DNA from: Corylus avellana
Taxonomy: Eukaryota; Streptophyta; Magnoliopsida; Fagales; Betulaceae
Direction of reading: 5' to 3'
DNA: 64,000 bases
Assembly: GCF_901000735.1 (NCBI RefSeq)
Contig: NC_081542.1
Coordinates: 44,866,238 to 44,930,237 of the forward strand
The translations under genes were made by a program, and so were the position numbers. Positions 57,327 to 64,000 of this stretch are shown here, piece after piece. Position 1 is the first letter of the stretch, and every line of letters begins with the position of its first letter. Under the pieces are notes generated by a model. That model searched no databases. It was not told the DNA's origin and was given only the letters and a program-made list of their open reading frames with translations.

Positions 57327-57830
57327 ATGTTACACATATTTTTGGGGTTCGGGCCCACGGGTCCCAAACATGGCAACACAAGGAAGGAAGCACAAAATCC
57401 CATGACAGGCCCATCATATAATTAAGAGACCCAAAGTCCTTGCAAAAGGCCAGCTCATCTACAGTTCAGGTCATCCCAGGGATCCACATTCGAGAATAGC
57501 ATAGTCGGGAATGCTTGACCCATTTATCTGCAAGTAACGGATGTGCTTTAAACCATTCTGTCAGTTATGCACCATTCCTGGGCACACACTTATGGCTCAG
57601 GCAGTTACACATCAATTAAGGGATATGCGTTAAACATACATAGCGGTTACGGATCACTCATAACGGCTATGGGACAGAGTTGTCAATGCCTCCACCCGTT
57701 AAGCCCGGATCCTAGATCCTTTGCTCGTTTATCATCATCGCATCCACAAGTCTACCTATAAAAGAACTAGAGCATCAAGAAGATAGGTACATGATTCATT
57801 CTCGTTATATATTATACAAAACTCATAAAG
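57327..57830 (+). mobile_element. possible LTR or LTR fragment of a retrotransposon
   Basis: Begins TGTTACACATATTTTTGGGG, continues with GC-richer text (GGGTTCGGGCCCACGGG, TTAAGCCCGGATCC) and has a TATA box CTATAAAAG at about 57756 followed by TAGAGCATCAAGAAG, an arrangement common in plant Gypsy LTRs. No primer-binding site or paired LTR was found. Confidence 0.4.
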
Positions 57831-58307
57831 AAGCTAACTTTAGCATTAGAGGAAGGAGCAGCATCTAGAATTACAATCCTACCCCTTGAGTTCACCAAAC
57901 CGGAAATTGTGTTAACAAAATATATGATGAGAAAATAAAATGAAAGAAAAAGGGAGTGAAAGTGGAGAGAAAAACGATGAAGGGTTAAAGCCACATCTTA
58001 TCTATATTGAAGTATCTAAAAAAGAATTACAATAGTCCCAGTGGTTTAGAGTTTTGACAAATCATTCTCTTAGTCTTAAAAAGTAATTAATCGCTCTCTG
58101 AGATAAGAAAAAAGAACAAATGGCCATGACTTTCCTCCATTTTTTTTTTTTTTTTTGCCTAATTCTGAGGGTGCTTAATTACTTTTTAAAACTTCGTAGT
58201 GCTATTTGTCAAAACCACAACCTAAGTGGACAAAAAATGCATTAATTCCTAAAATATTCTAACAACATGCAAGTGAGGCAACTGGCTTTCTTCAGTAATA
58301 AGACTTC

Positions 58308-59841
58308 TCGATTTTAAAAGCTGCCCTTGCCTATTAGCCACAACCAATCAAGAGCAACTCCTGCAATTAAATATGCCGCCTAGAAGACACAACACAAGCA
58401 AATTACCCTAGGCATTTTGCTCAGGTCCCTGCAAAACAAAAAACCAAAGAAATATTTGTCAGGATCCTGTGGCAAATGTTAAATGTGCTACATATTTTGA
58501 ACAATATTGATATCAACTAATCTTGTAACCTATGGGTGCTACTGTGAAAACACAGACAGTGAGATATCCATTGGATACTCCCAAGAAGGATGTGAGCATG
58601 ATCATCCATCCTTGGTCACCATACTTTGCTGTAAAGTAGAATGCGGGGTGTAAAAGAAATAGGAGAGATACAGAAAACAAAATTGTTCCTAAGATGTGTT
58701 ACGATGTTACTTTCCTTAAGACATTAGAAAGATGTCACTTTCCTTAAGGAATTAGAAAAACTGCTCAGATATTAGATCACTCCATCGATGATTTGTGCCA
58801 AGTGCGCTACTAGTGCACTATAGCCCACACACAGGTGTGCGTTTGGTGCTTTGCACCGTACTAGTGTGTATAGTGTATACACCCAAGCTTTTTTAATGCT
58901 TAAAGTATGTTGGCCCTTATAAATACTAACTTCACTTTCTCTCTTTCTAATGTGAGACTCTCTTCATTAAATGCTTTTTAAAACCTTTCATTTAAAAACA
59001 TTCCCAAGATACAAAATAGTATTTATTAACTATTAATTTTGAAAATATTTCTACACGGGATGAGTAAGAAACGAGAAAGAATTGCAATCATAAGGTTTCT
59101 AGATTCCAACTTCTCCAATCCCACACATTATACATTGCGATCAGAACAAGTGGGTGCCTAAAAAGACCATCAGCCTTGTGAAAATTCTCAAGTTGAATGC
59201 ACCAAAAGGTTAAGAAATATGTTAAACTATTGAGAAATGTTTCAAATAGCAAGCAAACGTGACACTGTTGTTCTGGGAACATAGAAATTATGAAATTAAA
59301 GCTTTTCCTTAATTTGCAGCCTCACTTGAATGCCTTGGAAATCAAGAGTCTACCCTTTTGTAACTAATCTCGCCTTGTGATTTATAAACACTTACCATGA
59401 ACCCAACTGGTGACTTCCTGAACTTTCATACAAGAAGCCAGGGAAAATTGATAATGTCAGTACATGTATCAGGAACATGTCAAATGCATACTCAATGTTC
59501 TGAAACAGTAATTGTTTATTGCTCAATGGTTCTTGGTGTATAGGCTGTATAGCATCCTCTTCTGTCTCTGAAAATTTTAAAGCTGGTTATTAATTTGGAA
59601 TCTTGAATGTCATTGAACATCATGAATTATCAGATCAAAGAAATGTTGCAATACTTCTTTGTCTGCTTGTACTTGGATTCCAGCAGCAGCAAGGTCAGCT
59701 GATAGTTGATACCGTTTTTGATCCTTCTGAGGCTGCCTTTGATCGGTAGTACTTCACTATTGGCAGTTTAGGGAAGAAAAAAGCATAGAGAGAATGACAC
59801 AGAGAAACTCTAGGAACGTTGAGATTGCTAGGAATAACACT
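58308..59841 (-). pseudogene. truncated ENT pseudogene (exons 6 to 9), interrupted by an insertion
   Basis: Minus-strand blocks match the ENT gene at 52358-54792 exon for exon: about 59841-59653 (exon 6), 59575-59396 (exon 7), 59158-59056 plus 58648-58523 (exon 8, split) and 58433-58308 (exon 9). Exons 1 to 5 are absent. Damage includes a 7-nt insertion in exon 6 (GATAGTTGATACC where the gene has GATACTG), a deletion of roughly 36 nt in exon 8, loss of the terminal reading frame, and a 407-bp insertion inside exon 8. Introns are kept, so the copy arose by local DNA duplication, with the active gene lying 3.5 kb away in the same orientation. Confidence 0.9.
58649..59055. mobile_element. probable solo LTR (407 bp) inside the ENT pseudogene
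   Basis: Interrupts exon 8 of the pseudogene cleanly. It begins TGTAAAAG and ends TTTCTACA (TG...CA), and the flanking pentamers are CGGGG and CGGGA (4 of 5 match). The interior has CCCTTATAAATACTAAC, a TATA-like word, followed by TTTCTCTCTTTCTAATGTGAG, as in plant LTRs. No second LTR is present, so recombination to a solo LTR is the likely history. Confidence 0.68.
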
Positions 59842-60264
59842 GCAAATGACAGTCACAAAATAAATTATGGTTGATGGAAGTTCTTAAATTAAATTCAAAA
59901 TCTCTGATCAATTGTAAATATTATAATGTAAATTTTTTTCTTTGCAAGCACTACCTGAACCTCAGTGGTACTTGTTTACTGGTCCAGTTTATATGAAAAG
60001 CTAAAAAGGCCCTAGTTTTATATCCTTCGGATCTTCAGTGCTGGCCTATCCCCTTATGAGCACTATAGCATGTGAGAAAAGACATATCTTTATGAGCCAC
60101 AAGTATAGGATCCAATCCTTATATAAAAATATTGGGTTCATTTGCTAAAACGTTTTAGATGATGCTATTTGTTTTTTTGGTTGTGATGCGATATAAAGGT
60201 AAAAGTAGTTGTATATTTTGCATGTCAAGTTGTTTGTTAATGCGAAAATATACAACTACTTTTA

Positions 60265-61070
60265 CTGGGAGATAATGGGCTCCTTGATGAGGAAGCATTC
60301 AAAAAATGTTTCTTATTCAACCTCCTAATTAGCTCTTCCTTGAGTCTCCTCAATTGGAGCATAGAGGGTACATAGGAGTACCCTCCATTTCCTTATTCCA
60401 CACCCTTGCTACAATATTCAGGAAATCCTGGTGATCCGTCCTAAAATCAAAAAAACAATTGAATGGCCTTTTGTCTTTAAGCAAATTTGCTCCTCAAGGG
60501 AATCCCGTGGGGCAGAGACATCCCTTTGAATGTCATTAATATATATTTTCTCACAGAGTGGTGGAGGAAGACCCCTCCACTGGACAGTAAGGATGGTTTC
60601 CAGCCGAGCCACCCTCCATGATTCCATCTCTGGCTCTGATACGAACTGTCACAAGGCTAATTTTTCACACTAAAACCAGCCACGTGATGGCCATAAGCAA
60701 AGCACACAATAGTGCCTAGGCAGACTTCCGCTTGAAAGGAAGTTAGGAGAAGGGGAAATCACAGCACGTACGCAACACAAGCACACCAAGTATTTTACGA
60801 GAGCAGCACCTCCCAACTTTTAGACCCAAGAAAAATGCTAACCATATTTGCCCTATCACCCTAAAATGTCTAATTAATTTGGAATTTTTAAAAATTTCTT
60901 ATAAAACCCAATTTCACTTAATAACTAAGCAACATGATACTTAACACTTATGACCATATACTTTATAAATCACCTATACTCTGTGGGTTATTCTTTATCT
61001 TCCCAATATGAGACTAGCTAGAGTATTACGTACATTTACACTCAACCAATTGAATATACAAGGCGTGACA
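60265..61070 (-). mobile_element. LTR retrotransposon 5' end: LTR, primer-binding site and leader
   Basis: On the minus strand an LTR runs from 61070 (TGTCACGCCTTG) to 60647 (CCTTGTGACA), 424 bp with TGTCAC/GTGACA ends. Two bases later comes TCGTATCAGAGCCA (60644-60631), a one-base variant of the initiator-Met primer-binding site. The following leader (60630 to about 60265) has no gag or pol homology that I can recognise; the ORF at 60418-60627 starts right after the primer-binding site but is short. The other LTR is not in view, so this is a fragment. Confidence 0.7.
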
Positions 61071-61273
61071 TACTAGGGTCCTTACAACTCAAATAATGGA
61101 GCCCTTAGACTCAAGCCACCAAGGCTTTACAAGAGCAAAGTACACTAGATCATACAACCCTCAACAGCACTCTAATGTTCCCTCACAAGAAGATACTTCA
61201 ATTGGTGTTACATGGGTTTCATCCTCGCTACGTGCAATTTCACCAGAATTCAACTTCTTATCTTTCTTTGTTT

Positions 61274-61304
<31 letters not shown>

Positions 61305-62630
61305 TTTCCATCAGGAGCTTTCTCACCTTGTTGCCCATCTTCTCCTTTAATTAAGTTTCTTCTTCGGCTGATCGAGGGCTGTCAAATTTGATTCTTGCCT
61401 TCTGCCGACTGACTGACACTCTCAGTGTTTCTTTTGCTCTTCTTTCTTTATCTCTCTATGTGACTCTAGACTTCTTTCTTTATCTCTCAACTTGTAATTT
61501 TATTTCTTATCTGCGAAAGTCATATCAGTCTAAAACTTTGGTTAGGCCAAAAGTGGCCCCAGCAAGTTCAATAAGTTTGGAGAAAAAGGGCCAAATGTAA
61601 GAAACAAAGAAATAGCTATCTTTGTGATAGTAGCTTTTTCAGAAGACAAAATTTCATAATCAGTATTGCTTTACCCTTTGAAGCATAGATTAATAATGCA
61701 ATATGCCATTCTTTTTATATCCTTAAAGTTAATGTGCCTTTTAAAATCACCATTAAATTTTAGTTGTTCTTACCGTAGGATATATATATATATATTATCT
61801 ATACTCAAATCCGTTTGGACGCCAAAAAAAACAAAAAAAAAATTGAATCAATACTATTGCTTTACCCTTTGAAGCAGAGATCTAGTATTAATGCTATATA
61901 CCATTTTTTTATCCTCAAAGTTAATGTGACTTTTAAAATCTCCATTAAATCTCGATTGTTCCTACTTCCTACTGTCTTACTTACGTATTATCTATATCCG
62001 AATCCGCTCGGACCCAAAAAACATAAACAAAAAATCGGATACTATCCTTATTTGTTTCCTAGACAGATAAGTTTGACTGCAAAATTGGCAACCCAATCCT
62101 GATATTATAACTTAAAACAGTCAGATGATATTATTATTAAAGCCGACCTTTGCTTTAGAAAAACAACAAACTCACCTGGTGGAGAGATCGTCACCAACAC
62201 CTTTAGAATTAGAAGTAGACTTATTGAGTGGTGGCTAAGCGTGCACGGTGTTTCTCAACATATATATATATACACCACTTGATCGATGGGGAGTCACGCT
62301 CACCAACTTAGTTGTTCCATGGACTTTTCTGCATCGTAATGTTGCTTTAGGCGATTCGGAAGATATATATGGATCTTCACCTCCACTTTAGTGTCCTTAT
62401 ATTGAATGCTCCCACATACAATAACCCATCTATAGTTGGCTGACTTGCTCAACGACTGAGACTGGTGGCTTGGTTGGACATGACATGCCATTACTTTAAC
62501 TCCTATTGGCCGAGCCGGATTCAAAGCAATTTAGACGGTTTATGTGAGATAACTCATTTAAAAGAGTTATTTGGTCAGATAGATATATAGTTGAATAGTC
62601 CAAAATTTATCTGAATCGGGAGATCACATA
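61071..62630. other. intergenic, low-complexity
   Basis: A poly(A) run at 61279-61303, the 188-bp tandem duplication at 61664-62040 and a (TA)n stretch. No gene is recognised; ORFs at 61096-61350 and 62300-62524 have no family features. Confidence 0.45.
61664..62040. repeat. tandem duplication, period about 188 bp
   Basis: Unit 1 starts TATTGCTTTACCCTTTGAAG at 61664 and unit 2 at about 61853; both continue through AAAGTTAATGTG, CTTTTAAAATC, CCATTAAAT, a TATTATCTATA word and GGACGCC/GGACCC then poly(A) text. Unit 1 carries an expanded (TA)n where unit 2 has TTACGTATTATC. Confidence 0.8.
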
Positions 62631-62631
62631 T

Positions 62632-63113
62632 GTGGGCTCGTTTGGCAATGGACTTCCGATTTTTTTTTTCAACTCTTCAGCCCAGTTTGGCAACCATTTT
62701 CCTCCCCTCCTTCCCTTTTCCTCACTTTTCTCAAAAAAAAAAAAAAAAAAAAAAAAATCAACTTTAAAACATTTGAATTTTTTATTAGTATTAAAAAAAA
62801 AATCATTACAAAAAAAAACATTTTCACTTTATCATACAAAAAATTTAAAACTTTATATCACATCAATCACTTTCTACTACAGTAAAAAAAAAATTAAAAA
62901 AACAAAAAAGCTTTTACTAAACAAGGCCTTCAACATTCTTATTTTTAATATCATTTTAATTACTTTTTATTATTATTCAAATAAAAAATTCACTATAAAA
63001 CAAATTTTTTTTCAATTTTTCATACAAAAAATTCAAAACTTTTATCTACTTTATGTCACATCAATCACTTCCAAATAAAAAATCACCAACCAAATCTATT
63101 TTATTCCCAAACA
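62632..63113. mobile_element. MITE-like low-complexity element, GTTTGGC-ended
   Basis: Starts GGGCTCGTTTGGCAATGG and ends near TATTCCCAAACAAGATG; the ends are weakly inverted (CGTTTGG and CCAAACA). The interior repeats blocks such as TCACATCAATCACTT and AATTTTTCATACAAAAAATT, also seen around 20745-21050. The ORF at 62632-63078 is wholly repeat-derived. Confidence 0.45.
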
Positions 63114-63778
63114 AGATGAATTATCTCCTATTAACTGCCCAAATTTCTAGTAATTTGAGCATTAAATTGCTGTAAATCCTTATTCCCATGACAAAGGAAT
63201 ATGAAACTTTATACTTTTGGTATTACAGCATCGAAGACAAATTCAATTTGCAGCTGTTGGATTGATTATGCATTTGTCCACTATTTAAGTATTCTAGATG
63301 GGGACGTATTATTATTCAGTAAAAATGTTGCTTTGTAGGGATATTTTCATTGTTCAAACGTCAATAATTTTTATTATAGTCACTATACGTAAGGACATTT
63401 GCAAAATATCACTATTCAAACGTCCCGAATTAAATAGAGAGACTTTTTATGCTTAAAATGTTACCTTTATGTCACTATTTTGCCTAATTTTTATACTAAG
63501 TTAGGTAGGTTGCTTATCTTTAGGAGTAATTTCTCCCACAATTCTTGTAAGTCCTTGTCAACGAAACCAGCCACCGACCAACATAGACCTGACACAATAC
63601 GTCCTTTCGAATCCCAACTTGCATTACAAACTTGTATAATTATATGTGTTCCACATCAATCTATTTTAGCATCAATGATTTCCTCTTACCAAAGAAGCCA
63701 TACTCAACTGCTTAATTAATATGGACCCCATCCTTGATATTTCCTGCACAAAGAATGGAGGTAAAAATAATAACAAGA
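63114..63778. other. intergenic, no gene recognised
   Basis: AT-rich sequence. The ORF at 63480-63719 shows no domain or splice context. Two related phrases (CATTGTTCAAACGTC near 63349 and ACTATTCAAACGTCC near 63410) suggest a minor local repeat. Confidence 0.4.
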
Positions 63779-63890
63779 TTGACTCAAATGAGTAATTTAA
63801 TCGGCTGTGGACCACGCTTAATGTAGTGAAGATCACTAGTTTGAATTTTCTCTCCCCCTTCCCTTATGTGGACATGTCAAAAAAAGTAAT
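63779..63890 (+). mobile_element. tRNA-derived SINE, 112 bp, with 13-bp target duplication
   Basis: AATAATAACAAGA lies at 63766-63778 and again at 63891-63903. Between are an A-box-like TAATTTAATCGGC, a B-box-like AGTTTGAATT, the 3' text CTTATGTGGACATGTC and a short poly(A). It shares layout and 3' end with the SINEs at 36540 and 21745. Confidence 0.78.
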
Positions 63891-64000
63891 AATAATAACA
63901 AGAGATTAAGAAGGGCTCTTAAAAAAAAAAAAAAAAAAAAAAAATCTAACATTGGCTTCATATACATTTTTAAATGCATCAATTTTAAATTTTAATCGTA

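Larger units (their letters stand above)
55973..58307. other. intergenic with tandem duplication and LTR-like stretch
   Basis: Includes a 148-bp tandem duplication (56704-56993) and an LTR-like stretch at 57327-57830. Short ORFs at 56944-57207 and 57214-57405 have no family features. No gene is recognised. Confidence 0.45.

Noticed and set aside
57005..57405. GC-richer stretch with two short ORFs
   Set aside because: No domain or splice logic; it adjoins an LTR-like sequence and is more likely repeat-derived.
62632..63078. 148-aa Lys/Phe-rich ORF
   Set aside because: Entirely within a poly(A/T)-rich MITE-like element shared with 20745-21050.
1..64000. tRNA, rRNA, known microRNA precursors or CRISPR arrays
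   Set aside because: I looked for cloverleaf-type A/B box pairs, rRNA text and common plant miRNA cores; only SINE-type box A/B pairs were found. CRISPR is not expected in plant nuclear DNA and the tandem repeats here lack regular spacers.

Overview
The window is nuclear DNA of a flowering plant, most likely a woody eudicot. It is AT-rich, its genes have many short exons split by AT-rich GT-AG introns, and the recognisable genes belong to plant-only families: a wound-induced DUF3774 peptide, an R2R3-MYB, an MFT-type PEBP and a WRC-JmjC protein. Retroposons, MITEs, short LTR elements and simple repeats fill the space between genes. I cannot name the species. One run of 29 Ns lies at 5945-5973.

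Layout. 1-5140: a small two-exon gene (CBP1/MEE14-like, minus) and a single-exon wound-induced peptide gene (minus) with its own TATA box and a palindromic G-box. 5140-10168: transposon debris, including a PIF/Harbinger-like element with GC-rich 11-bp repeat arrays arranged as an inverted pair around the assembly gap, then a decayed SnRK2 kinase pseudogene (exons 3 to 8, plus). 10169-15081: a nine-exon PAP phosphatase (HAL2-like/AHL, plus). 15082-22600: intergenic, with a non-autonomous hAT element and a SINE. 22797-24059: a three-exon R2R3-MYB of the MYB41/74/102 type (plus). 24060-34900: a long gene-poor stretch with a 283-bp miniature LTR retrotransposon, MITEs and a retroposed insertion. 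34945-35731: a four-exon MFT-like gene (plus). 35732-39250: a SINE and a 5'-truncated LINE, both with perfect target-site duplications. 39253-45254: a twelve-exon JMJ24/JMJ25-like WRC-RING-JmjC gene (minus) whose two iron-binding histidines are replaced. 48699-49307: an uninterrupted RNase H ORF (minus). 52358-54792: a nine-exon equilibrative nucleoside transporter (minus), followed upstream by duplicated promoter-region repeats and a truncated ENT copy (58308-59841) split by a probable solo LTR. 59842-64000: an LTR-retrotransposon end with a primer-binding site, tandem repeats, a MITE-like element and another SINE.

The genes form no operon or obvious pathway. Themes that recur are stress and ABA (wound-induced peptide, PAP phosphatase, MYB41-type factor, MFT, SnRK2 relic) and chromatin (JMJ24-like). 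All exon models were built by hand from splice sites, reading phase and family knowledge; no alignment or expression data were used. The most notable observations are the predicted catalytically dead JmjC protein, the duplicated splice acceptor in the MFT-like gene, the inverted repeat-array element at the gap, and a set of short retroposons whose ends can be placed to the base.
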